In this document: piece by piece, positions 22,801-33,659 of the stretch
Numbering within the stretch: the stretch's first letter is position 1
Layout: each line of letters starts with the position of its first letter
From: Paracyclopina nana
Lineage: Eukaryota; Arthropoda; Copepoda; Cyclopoida; Cyclopettidae
DNA: 64,000 bases
Direction of reading: 5' to 3'
Assembly: GCA_019096065.1 (NCBI GenBank)
Contig: JAGUCH010000003.1
Coordinates: forward strand, 7,192,001-7,256,000
Notes under the pieces: model-generated
What the model was told of the DNA's origin: nothing
Database searches by the model: none
Seen by the model: only the letters and a program-made list of their open reading frames with translations
Translations under genes and position numbers: made by a program

Positions 22801-24862
22801 TTATGCAAATAAACATGAGTAGACGTACAGGTCACATAGGGAAAACGGATCTCGCGCATCCCCTTTTGTGCTCCTGTAGCAATATTGTGAATAGTAAAGA
22901 AATCGAAAAGAAACAGAGGAAGCTACGTTTTACATTCACTTTCTGCCTACTGTGGAGGAGTAAAAGCATCGCATCAGGGGAGATCTAACTCCCTTCGTTG
23001 TTGGTTGATGGCCAATGGCAAGCTGAACTGAAAGCACTTTGGCCAAGGAACCCTAGAAGCCTGCTGCATAATCCATAAGGCTTTCACTGGCAGCAGCAGC
23101 TTTTAGATGTAGAGGCTCCAATGGGAAATTCCCGAGTTTCAAAGGAAATGTGGTCTAAGCCTGATGGTGGCAAAGATCTATAAGGTAGACAAGTTTTTTC
23201 TGCGTGAGGAATATGCAAAATAGATCATTTTTCTTCTCATCCTTGACACACGCGGTGGTGGCCGCGAAAGGAAACTTTCGGAACATATACACACACAAAA
23301 TTCTAAGGAAAATGGCATTCATCGCACAAAAAATGAAAATCAACCAAAAACAATTTACTCCGCCCACAAAACCAACATTTTTAGGGTGTAAGGTAGCCAG
23401 CTGAATTGCAAGAATGTGGCAGCCAGCCGCCACATTTTAGTGCTGTACGCCATTCCACCAAATAGAGTCTAGCTACATTTAGCCACTTTATGGGCGGGTT
23501 ACTTTCCCCCTGGGCTTTCGTTCTCCACAGGGAACCCAATTTTTGGCTGAGTTCAATTTGATATCTGATTGCTAGCTCCAGTCGAGAAAGCCTTTTTGTA
23601 CTAGGGCGCTGTAGCAGCCAGAAAAGAAAATTGGACTTTCATGCCGCTGTCAAAAGACCTGGTGGTGTGGAAATTGGCTATACAGCACAGCCCCAAGGAA
23701 TGATGCTGCCATTCCACAAGACGTATTACCGATATTGAAGTTGGAAAGCTCCTAAAAAATCGGCCACATCGCGTCCTGACATCGCCGCAGGAACCTCGTT
23801 TCGTTTTCACCAGCCTGAGTAAACGACTTTTTCTGATGCTACCACTATGCTGCAAGTGATGCTTAAAGTCAACACAAAGGACAACACCCTTCCCTGTGAA
23901 TTCTTGATAAGGACAAAACAATGAAATTAATTGCATCAAAGTCCTTTTTTAGCAAGGCAAAAAATGCGTGCTAGCTCAGAGTTGGAATTTCTTGGGGCTC
24001 TGCCTCAAATTGGGGCTGCAACTGCGTCCTTTTTCCAGAAAATCTCCATTCCAATAGCCATTTCTCTTTCTTGGTAGATGTGTGCGTGACATTTGGATTT
24101 TATCCCAATCCCCTCCTTCTTGCTTCCTGCCCAATGTCGTCAAGTCAGAAATTGCGGCAACTTTTTTACTATGCCAGCAACCATCCTGCCATACCACAGA
24201 GGGCATCTTAACAGGTGAACAGTTTTATCTTTTCCGACTGATAATCAACGCGAGCCAGCAGACTAATTGCATCTGCTGATGGCGTCGAAAATTCGGAATA
24301 AAGCTCGCGTTTCGCCCACTGTGATCACCAAGTGCACCGCATCCATAAAGTAAACGTAAAAAGCTCTCTGAAGCGAGGAATTGGATGGCTAACCCACCAC
24401 ACGCGTCTTCTTGGATGGCAATCTTTTTCGCTTCGAGGGCGAAATGAAATTGTCTTCTTCCCAAAAATGATGATGATGATGATGATGCATGTCATCAAAA
24501 TGGGAAATGGACGAGCAAGCAGACTCCTTTGAAGAAAAATTGCCTCCATGGCTGGATTGACTCTCGAAAAATGGCCTTTTGTTCAGCCCTCGCGGTAAAA
24601 CAAAAAAACTCTATGTTGGGTGTGCAAACAATTTTAATTTTTTGAGATCAGGACTCAGCGCTACTGTCCGTTCAAGAAGACAATGGATATGCAAATCAGA
24701 CGCGACTGCAGGGTGTGTTTTCTGCCAGACATCTGCGCTGTAACCCTTTTTGCAAATGCACTACAACAGCTAGCGTTAGCAGAAGAAAAGCTCGCTAATA
24801 ATAAATCAAACGCTCATCAATGCGGAAGTTGTGTGCGGGGTGCTACAGTAATTGGTAACTTT
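19804..24862. other. 5-kb gap without recognisable genes
   Basis: Many short frames on both strands, the longest about 166 codons at 21897-22397 (minus), with Ser/Arg/Leu-rich translations typical of noncoding sequence. Simple repeats include a TC run near 20769-20780, CAG-type runs near 22010 and 22290, and an (ATG)n run at about 24467-24487. A candidate donor for the 5' noncoding exon of the sulfotransferase gene is near 19918. Nothing else can be supported. Confidence 0.5.
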
Positions 24863-24868
24863 TTTATT
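24863..24868 (-). terminator. Polyadenylation signal for the Q/E-rich secreted gene
   Basis: AATAAA on the minus strand about 90 nt past the stop codon of the gene at 24956-25923. Confidence 0.55.
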
Positions 24869-24955
24869 ATCGGTTTTCTCATGATGATTTCAAGCGCTGC
24901 TGCAACTGCTGGTGCGGGTCAAGTAATAAATATTGTGGATCTTTGGAAAATTCGG

Positions 24956-25923
24956 TTAAAAGTTGAAGGCCACTCCAGCTCCAGGGTAGGTAAAGTATCC
25001 AGTGGAGGCCCCATCAGCCAAGGAGAATCCAATGGGAGCTGCCACGGGCGCAGCCCTCACAAAAGCGGGGGCAGCAGCAATAACGTGGTCGGGAGAATGG
25101 GTTTGAACCTGCTCAAAGTGTGTGGCATGGATGTCGTCAAAGGGAGTTCTGGATGATACAAAAACAGGGGATGGAACGGCCGCAAAAGATTGGAGACGTG
25201 CCCTCAATTGTTGCCTTTCTTCTTGCTGCTGTTGGCGAATTTGCTGCTGTTGGCCCTGAGCCTTGGGCTCGACCACTTCTTGCTCTTCCTCAACTTCTTC
25301 TTGCTCTTCTTCGGCCTCAACCTCATTATTGGCCTCTCTGACGGACTCAATCAGGGTGGCTTGTTCGTCAGCTGCCTGGCCCAGTTGGGACTGGTTAATG
25401 ACAGCGGTGGTGAAAATCCGTCCATCAGGAGTCTGGAAGATTTGTCCAGGCTGGATCTGAGCGTTGCCATTGGAGAAAGCGAATATCCTGCCATCAGGAG
25501 TCTGGAATAGATTGGTGCTCGGAGAGGGTCCTTGGGCAGCAGTGATTACTCGGGCTCCAGTCTCGTCTCCAACCACGAATGGAGTCTGGTGGGGAAAAGC
25601 TTGCACGGCAAAGGGGCCGGATGAAATGAATTGTGGCCTGGCAACCCTCACAATACCTCTGGCTCCCTCAAGCCTAGAATCGTGCTTGTGGACCAAAGAG
25701 GTGCCATCAGACACCGTTTTAAAGTGAGCGGACCTGGTGCCAAAGGGAGACCTTATGACCTGGCTAGAATGCGCCCCAAAGGCTGAGGGGGCAGCAAAAA
25801 GGGTTTGTGGGGCAGCAATGGCCGAGGATGCGGCAAAAAGGACAACCAAGATCTAAAATACAGAATAATATTAATTAGCAGAATTGCTATAAGCTATAAA
25901 ACTGCTTGGACCTTTGAAGCCAT
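24956..25923 (-). CDS. Secreted Q/E-rich cuticle-like protein, family unknown
   Basis: Exon 1 (25923-25912) encodes only MASK. After a 59-nt intron, exon 2 (25852-24956) completes 302 residues. The signal peptide is MASKILVVLFAASSAIAA. No RR domain is visible. The mature protein begins with an Ala/Phe/Ser-rich part and a DGTSLVHKHD stretch (about 53-62). Two copies of QTPDGRIF follow (121-128 and 144-151). A Glu-rich run (about 182-199) leads into a Gln-rich run (about 203-220, QQQQ twice), then an Ala/Pro/Phe-rich tail ending GVAFNF. The gene design and promoter copy those of the RR-2 cuticle gene at 17 kb, so a structural extracellular role is a reasonable inference; the family is not recognised. 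The Glu/Gln block could form a helix or coiled coil. Confidence 0.82.
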
Positions 25924-25977
25924 GTTTCTTTGACCAGGCAACGGAAGGAAATGATGAGTTTTCCGCAGACGTCTGAC

Positions 25978-25987
25978 CCTATATATA
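25978..25987 (-). promoter_or_regulatory. TATA box of the Q/E-rich secreted gene
   Basis: CTATATATAG lies about 55 bp upstream of the start codon on the minus strand. The spacing resembles that of the RR-2 cuticle gene. Confidence 0.65.
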
Positions 25988-28900
25988 GTGAGTCGCGTAC
26001 GCAATTTGCGTCAGCGGTTTTACGCACTGGGGCGTTGCTTAGGTGTTGCATTGTAGTAGCTCGACGACGGCCAGGATTTGACTTACGTAGCTTAAAAGAG
26101 ACTTCCTCTTCGAGATCTACATTCCATGTCATTGTGACCACTTCTCACAAGAACCAAAAGGAGCCCAGGTTAAGTTTTGACATGACGAGAGGTGACAGCT
26201 CTCGCATTTCACAACGATGATGATGAGATTTGTTTTAAATGATTCATAAAACCAGAGGAATGGACTCATCGAGTCGGTCTTTTTTTTGCAGGGCTGCACA
26301 ATCTGCCGATGATGGCCCTGAGTAGATAGCAGAAATTGCAAAGACCAACGCAAGCTAATAAAAGGCCTTTAATAGCTCGAGTTGGGAGCAGAAGCCTGAT
26401 TTCAGCTTTGATTTCGTCTATATGGTGTGTACAGATAGCCATCACAAGTGATGTGGAGCTCAGAACGAATTCTTGAGAATAACAGATAAGACTTCTAGGA
26501 ACTTGTCATCAAAAAGATCAGATCGAATTCCAGTCAGTCAGAAGAAAGAAGACGTAGCACTCCCCACATAGCATCTCTTGGTATCATGAAAGTACCTATT
26601 GCCATTTCTTTCTTGCATGCATAAGCTTGCTGCTACGGAGGCCTAGGAATTGATTCAGATGTCACTTGCGCGATAGCAAATATTTTGGAGTGCATGACCA
26701 TTTGTGTCATGCAATAAATCATGCGACATGAAAAATAACTTATGTCAGTGCCTCAAGTGGTTGATTTGGTCTGAAAATACATGCCATAGTTGTACAATAT
26801 GGGGGCTGAACTCTTACACTAAAAAAGAGTTCTCTTGACGTCTCAAGTAAAAAAAACCGCCCAAGTTACTTGCAAGCCAAAATATTTGAAGCTTAGACGT
26901 CACAAATATCCGTGTTAAAATAACCCTCCTTAAGCAAAACAACACTGGAAAAAAATATGCAAATGCTCCGTAATGAAAAATAAAACAGAATCCCTAATTA
27001 TACGCAATTCTTTTTTATCTGGAAGTGGACATGATCAAGAAAAATTTGACCACAAGTGGAAGATCAAAGTGTCTGGAATGGTCGTTTAGCAAAAGCCCAT
27101 CTTACGGCCAAAAATGCCAGGCATAGCAGAAAAATATGACCCCCTTTGTCAAGCTTGATAGTTTAATTATAGCTTTATTTCAGGCATTTTCAGCTCAATG
27201 CGGAAACTGCGACAGTGTGCAAAAATCTTCAGACTTGTTGCAGACCAAATGATGTTGTAGAAGTCTGAAGCTAACTGGGCGTATATGGAGGATAGCGTGA
27301 CATGACGCCTCCTATGCAAGCTTGACACTGCTACATGAAAAGTGGGCCAAAAAACAATGCTCTCAACGTAAAAAAATATTTCTGTTAATAAAAAACTATT
27401 TAAGCACCTATTTCATAGGCATTCTGTAAATTGCATAATTTACACTGGATTTTGTCAGGGACAAATCCCAATTTATTGCACAACATGTGGTCGGTCAAGT
27501 CAACCCTTGATGCTTTTCACCTTGACAGAGTAAAGATGTTCTTGATTACATCTGGTAATATATTATGTAAATCAGTGAACTAGGGCTGGTTTTGAATTTG
27601 TAATTTTTTTCCTTAATCCTCTTCATGATGAAGGGACAGAATAAGTAAAAATGAGCCCCAATTAGCATTTTCACACACTGGATTGGAAAAAATGAGGGCT
27701 CTTGAAAAGGCAACACGCCAGAACTTCAAAAGGTTTTTTTGACTGCATTTCACCCCCTATATGACTTTCACAAATATTAAATAGGGGGAGACCGCAGCTC
27801 AATAATAGACATGGACAAAAATGCCATTTTTCATTGGGAGCTTTATTAATTAGAGAAGCCCTAAAAGTTCGAGTGGGAGCCGCAGTTCCCTCATCAAAAA
27901 ATTACTAGATATGCAAATGAATCAGTTGACGTCTATGTAAATAGAAGTAGCACTAAAACCCACGCGGTAATTTGTTACAGTGCCAACTTAAAAATTACCA
28001 GACATGTCGACCACCTGGAACAACATTGAATCTCGAGATTTATGGATCGTCTCAGCTATTCAGCGGCTACTTGATGATATCGGAAGTCATCGCAGTTATA
28101 ATAAGAAGGCTCTCAAAATAGTGAATAGCCAGCCCACTTTTCGCACAATGCAGAGCATGATGGTCTGGCCAAATTGTGCCAGCTAGCAAACTTTGGGGCA
28201 CTCAAGCGCATTGGTTTTTGGGAGACAAGAAAGAAGCTTCATCTGGTGAACTTGACTGTTAAGGTCAAAAGTCAGACGGTTCGTTTTATCAGTCTGATGC
28301 CTTTATAATATCAAATTGCAGCAGAGTTGACATTTGATAAATGGCGAGCGCGTTGCAAAAACTGCCGCAAAGCAGCACTCGAGTTAGATTGACATCAGCA
28401 ATTCAAACTTGATTATTTGAGCATCTTTGAATGCACGAATAATCCCTCTCTGTCTGTCCGTCACCCCAGGTTTGAAAGTTTGCACAGCCTTTTAGAAGCT
28501 AGTTCAGTCGAAGACTTGACCATATTTTTTGCCATTGTGTAGCCCATTGTCTTGATCTCGATTCTTGCGGCGTTTTGGGCGTTACTATGTGACATCAAAC
28601 TATTAATTGAAGACGAGGCCTTGAAATGGACAACGAGACAACAATCGGAAATTCCAAATTCCAAATCCTGCGATCCATTCAGCCCGAGATGAAAAATAAA
28701 TAGAAAGCATAAATAAAGCTCGATATGGACTTACCTTGTGGGAAGTTAAGGATGAAAAATCGCTGCTCGTTGACAAAGAATCGCATTAGATGCATTCAAT
28801 TCGCATCTTTTGCAAAATGTACACCATTTATTAGCAGACCGCACTCAGTGAAATAAAAGCTTTTTGGCAGAAGATGGTCCATCATCGGTCACTGTCATGG

Positions 28901-30472
28901 TCAAAAACGCGGCTTATTCAAGATTCTTGCGTCAAGATGGCCTAGAAATGGGCCCACTTTGCGTTTCATGCCTTATAGGGCTCATAAAAGTTATTTCAGC
29001 AAAATTGACGCAATTTTGTCTAGAGCTCAACCAAGCTTAAATGATGAGCCTTGATGTGCGCGGAATGTGTGCCGTTTCATCGCCAATTAACACTTTTTGT
29101 GTGAGTTTAAATTAGCATATTGAAGTTGGTTTTTTGCCAATGCTGCGCTAGTTCCGACAATTGCCACGTTATGCGAAGCAGCAGTAAAGTAAGCAGATGG
29201 ACCCGAAGCTCCATATTTCCCCGAGCGGATTTGGCGGCGTTTGCTCTGGAAGTCCGCGGCAACATCAACACAACATGTACAAACGAGATGCAAACCTGAT
29301 GCGATGCTAGGGTGACTTCCAGTACTGAAGGTTACCAACGCGCGTATCCTCCGATTTTCACTACAGATGGCGCTAGCGAAGGCTCTTTCACGCGCACTCA
29401 GAGCGAGACATCAGCCAAAAGCGCCATCTATACTTCAACTTGAAAAACACACATTTTGCCATTTCTATTTAGTACCAGGAAAAGCAACGACTTCAGTTGT
29501 AAAAAGTGTGCACTCATCCAAAGTTCTTAGGAGAAGTCAATGAATTTTGAAAAGTGCTTACCTGCCAACAAGAAAATACTCTAAAATGTCGATGCTTTTT
29601 AAAGATGGCATCCAGACAGGTTTTAAATTCGATCACAACACTATCTTCGTATTGTCTGCTTTCTGCTTGCCATAAGCTCATTGCAGCAATGGCGTCAAAT
29701 CATGAGTGGTCCTGAGGTTGAAAGCTGGTCCAAGATTTCAAGGCAAATCCGTAACCATGAAATCTGACGAAATATGGCTCAACTAGATTTCAGTCATTTC
29801 ACTAATTTGCCACTGCACTGACTAAGACTAACTCAGCACTCTCATTTTACTGAGTTGTGAAGTGCTGCACGTGCGCCAAACTTTCACATAGTTTGTTTAC
29901 GTCGAACCAGATTGAGGTCGCTCAAATAATTTTAGGGCAAAGAAATACAATTTAATTCTTATAAAAAACGTACTTATCGTGTATTTGCTCGAGTTGTTTC
30001 CGATTTGATTTCAAATTAGGTCATTAGTCACCCAAGACTCCAAATAATCTAGCCCAATTTAATGTATATTTAAATAGAAAAGAAAAAAAGATGAAGCTCG
30101 TCTTCTTTACTCGATTTTCACGTATAATCAAAACACAAACAATACGAGTTATTGTACCAAGAATAATCTTGTTTGAAGCTTTGAACTTAGGAGAAGAGAA
30201 ATGGAAGAGCAAACGATAGTATCATTAAGCAACGAGTTGCGAGCAATTATCATGCCCCCACAAACGGCAAATTGTCAAGTTTACTCAAGCTTGTTTGAAG
30301 AAGGTCTTGAGCCAACTGGGGCAGCAGAAGATTCCGACATCTGAACAGATGACTAAGTTTAGGCAAAGGAGGAAAAGGATCCTTTTGCCGCAGTTGCTGT
30401 TCCCTTATCATCCGACTTTACTACAAGGTAGCCACAATTGCTTACTTTACATGAGCTTAGTTAGTATTCAGC
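25988..30472. other. 4.5-kb gap; CTCF-like motif pair inside
   Basis: No recognisable coding region. The best frames are under 90 codons and unlike known proteins. The notable content is an inverted pair of AGATGGCGCT motifs at 29366-29375 and 29420-29429. The right end is the upstream region of the astacin gene; TAGTATTCAG just before its ATG could be an acceptor for a split 5' UTR. Confidence 0.5.
29364..29430. promoter_or_regulatory. Inverted pair of CTCF-like motifs
   Basis: AGATGGCGCT occurs on the plus strand at 29366-29375 and on the minus strand at 29420-29429. It resembles the core of the CTCF site (AG-TGGCGCT type). A third exact copy lies at 33581-33590. The chance expectation for a given 10-mer in this window, both strands, is about 0.1. 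Together they may bracket the astacin gene. Binding is not shown by sequence. Confidence 0.35.
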
Positions 30473-32304
30473 ATGGCAAAGTCCCGGATCAAACTCTTAT
30501 TCTCGCTGCTCCAGCTGCTGGCCTTTGCAGAAGCAGCTCAAAAAGCTGTCTCAAGTGAATTTAAAATACCCCTTAGGAGTAAGGAAGAGCACTTTCCCAG
30601 CCAGCCAGAACTTCCTCAGCAAATGTTCCTTTTGGTGGTAGAAGCTAACAACACACACGAGCAAAACATCATCGATTATGACACGCCTGGACTTCCCTTG
30701 GGATACAACGAAGAAGACTTTGAAGATGTACCTCATTCACTGACCGTCTCTGATGATGTGGTCGTCATTGATGCTAAAGGTGAAGAAGATTTTCTCAAAG
30801 CAGCTATGAAAATACAACTTCTTCTTCCCATTTCAGATCCACTTGAGGGCGATTTGTTCGAGGGTGACATTAGTGGTGTCAAGCTGACGACGTCGTCTGC
30901 TGACCTTGAGGAGGCCAATCTAGTCGATTCGAGCGATGGAGAGGCCATCGTGATAAAAAACGCCATCAAAAACACTTATCAGCGTTGGCCGGATGGCGAG
31001 ATCCCTTATGTGATCTCCAATTCATTCGGAAGCCAAGAGCGAAGCGTCATCAGGGCTGCCATGGAGCAATTTTCGCAGCACAGCTGCGTCAAATGGAGAC
31101 CTCATATGCCCTCAGACATAGACTATGTTCACATTCTTCGAGACCAGGGCTGCTACTCAAAGGTTGGCAGAACGGGCCAAGCTCAAGTTTTATCTCTAGG
31201 TACTATGCAAAATCCCCTGCGATCAATTTAGTAGTCGGTCCACTCGAAATTAGCTATGTTTTTACTCATCCTTTTTTATTACAAGGCTCAGAGCTTCCTC
31301 AGAATTTCCCCTCGTACGAGTAGCAGCACACTTTGATCGATCATCTCAGAGAGAAAAAAAAGTTTCTTCATAAAACAGGCTATGGATGTGTGAGTGTGGG
31401 AACGGTGATACATGAAATGCTTCATGCCGCTGGATTTTGGCATGAGCAGAGTCGACCAGATCGAGATGAGCACGTACAGATTTTGTGGGCCAACATTTTA
31501 CCCGGATTAGAGGACAACTTTGCTCGCTACTCAAGAGCTGAAGTATCGACATTGTCACTTCCTTACGATACCGAAAGTGTCATGCATTATGGGGCCAGGG
31601 CTTTCTCCAGAAACGGTCAGGCTACCATCACCCCTTACAAGTGAGTTATTCAACTAAAAGCTCTGATGAAAATGACCATCGTTTTTCAAGGACGCAACTC
31701 TCCTCGATTGGACAGCGAAAGGGATTCAGTCAACTGGACATTGAGAAGCTCAATAAACTTTATCAATGCCAAAACTTTGGATCCACCACCTCTTCCTTCG
31801 TACCCGACCCCTTCTGTAAGGACCAATACAGTGGTCCAAGTGGCCTCTGCCAAAGTTTGAAAGTCAAAGGCGGATGTAAGAGGTAATGGGAGATTAATGA
31901 TTGTGGCCCAGCTATCATCGTCTCTTTTTCTACCGACTCTGTTTTCTCGCTCTAGTTATCCTGGTTTCATGAAGGATTACTGCAAGCGAACATGCGGCCT
32001 CTGCCCACTTGTTCCGTCATCGGGCTCGGTGACCTCGGAAATTCCTAATCCAATTGTGGTGGTGGCCTCGAACTGCGTCGATATGGACAAAAGGTGTCCA
32101 GCATGGGCAGCGTATGCAAATCAATGTAAGACCAATCGTTTATTCATGGCAAAGATGTGCAAGAAAAGCTGCGGCCTCTGCACTGCCAACGGAGTCCACC
32201 AAATGGAGCCTCTGGCCTCTGCAGTCAGCTCACCCTTCAGTAGAGCTTCTCTCATGGAGGCTGTATTATTATATTGTACCTTGTCTTCCCTTGTGATGAA
32301 ATGA
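30473..32304 (+). CDS. Astacin metalloprotease with two ShKT domains
   Basis: Exons 30473-31199, 31379-31640, 31691-31882 and 31956-32304 encode 509 residues. The signal peptide is at 1-21. The long prodomain holds the FEGDI motif at 129-133, whose Asp normally plugs the active-site zinc. The mature enzyme starts near residue 163 (NAIKNTYQRWPDGEIPYVI). The zinc site is HEMLHAAGFWHE (His254, His258, His264, Glu255), and the Met-turn is SVMHYG (Met311, Tyr313). Two six-cysteine ShKT modules follow at 372-410 and 434-469. The last residues (about 489-506) are hydrophobic and could be a GPI signal or weak membrane tail. It should be a secreted or surface zinc endopeptidase acting on matrix, cuticle or peptide substrates. 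The 50-nt third intron is near the minimum size. Confidence 0.95.
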
Positions 32305-33278
32305 GGCGACTCAAAAAAGTTGGCTGATATTGCTTTCACTTTAGTCTGCCGCGTGGTGGCAACTTTTCTCTATGGTAAAAAAAACTCAACTCTCACCAAA
32401 CCAACTAGTTGGAAAAGTTTTCGATATAGCTGGGAGAACATTAATTCAATGTGGTTGAGATTCTGGTCGAGAAGAATAAGGTAGAGAGAGAGATGGCTCC
32501 TTAAGAAAAATTGGCTTTGTTACTCTCCAGGGAGTTCCTTTTGGGAGTGATGACTTTTCCGGAGGAACTGAAAGCATCATGGCCGCAAACAATTAGGAAC
32601 TCATTCTCCACTATGGCTTCCTACGCAGCAGGCAATTATTGATATGGAAATGGCAATTGGTTTCCCGAGAGGCTTAGGTTATCAATCCGGCCCTTCTCCT
32701 TGGCTGTTAAGTGGTATTTAGGGGTATTTTCGTCAGGGCGGTCTACCATACCACACCACAGTAATTAGATAAATCTGGCAGATTGTTAACGGCTTTAGTT
32801 GAGGATCATTGGGCAATACAGCCGCAGCATTAAAGAGAGCGGCCGAGCGATGAGGATAAATAGCATCAGCGGAACAATTATTGTTGTTGGCCGCTTTCTC
32901 GTATAAGAAATAGCATCCTCATTAACAACATCCCAGATTGATGCAACGCCAAAAGCACGTGTGGATCCGCAGAGGATGTGATATATGCACATGGACAGAC
33001 AACACTGCCATGTCTGAATATGGGTAATGCAAGAGGTCCCTAACAAACTGCTACAAAAGAAAGCTTAAACTGACACTTCACCATGTCACTCAAACTTTCC
33101 CCTTTTTAGATATCGGTTTCTATAAGCTAGATCAAGTTATACTATAATGATCCAGTCAAACTTACAACTGAAAGATTGGTGTTCTTTAGTTTTGGATCAC
33201 TCTTGTATTGAGTAAAAAATATGTCTCGCTAAAGTATGTTGTAGAAAAGGCAAAGACAAATTCGATGCTTGTGCCACA

Positions 33279-33659
33279 ATGGTCGATTTGAATCTAGTGG
33301 CCTCGGAAACTGAAATGGAACAAAACGTCGTTCCACAACTTCTCCCAGATGGCCGCGGCGGTCGCCTCCTCGGCGGCCATCTATTTCGACAAAGCAAGAG
33401 CTCGGCGGCCTCGGATAATGACGACGTTCGAGGCCGGATGATGGAACCTGCTGGAGCTGGGAAACGCGCGAACCGCCAAGAAAAAGAGGTTCCTTCTTTC
33501 AAATTGGCGCAAAAGGGAGGGTGGGGCAACCAAGGGGTGCCCGCGGACGCCCAAAATGGTTGCCTCGAGAGGCTGTTTCGAGATGGCGCTCATTGCGAGG
33601 CCAGTCCTCTCGCTTCTCTTTTTCTCCTCGTTGGGCCCAACTGGGCTCTTTTCGGATAA
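33279..33659 (+). other. 126-codon open frame in a GC-rich island, uncertain
   Basis: It opens with ATG in a good context (CACAATGG) and reads through the CpG-rich patch, beginning MVDLNLVASETEMEQNVVPQ and continuing Gly/Arg-rich, then basic (GKRANRQEKE). The opposite strand is also open for 110 codons. No family is recognised and no consensus GTRAGT donor is visible inside. Either a GC-rich promoter island with a chance frame, or the first exon of a gene extending right. I favour the former. Confidence 0.2.
33581..33590 (+). promoter_or_regulatory. CTCF-like motif
   Basis: Third exact copy of AGATGGCGCT in the window, inside a GC-rich island downstream of the astacin gene. A one-mismatch relative (AGATAGCGCT, minus strand) is at 33882-33891. 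Confidence 0.3.

Noticed and set aside
24467..24487. (ATG)n microsatellite
   Set aside because: Ordinary simple repeat. It also creates artificial Met-rich or Ile-rich frames.
24683..25156. 157-codon plus-strand frame
   Set aside because: It overlaps the Q/E-rich secreted gene antisense and resembles no protein.
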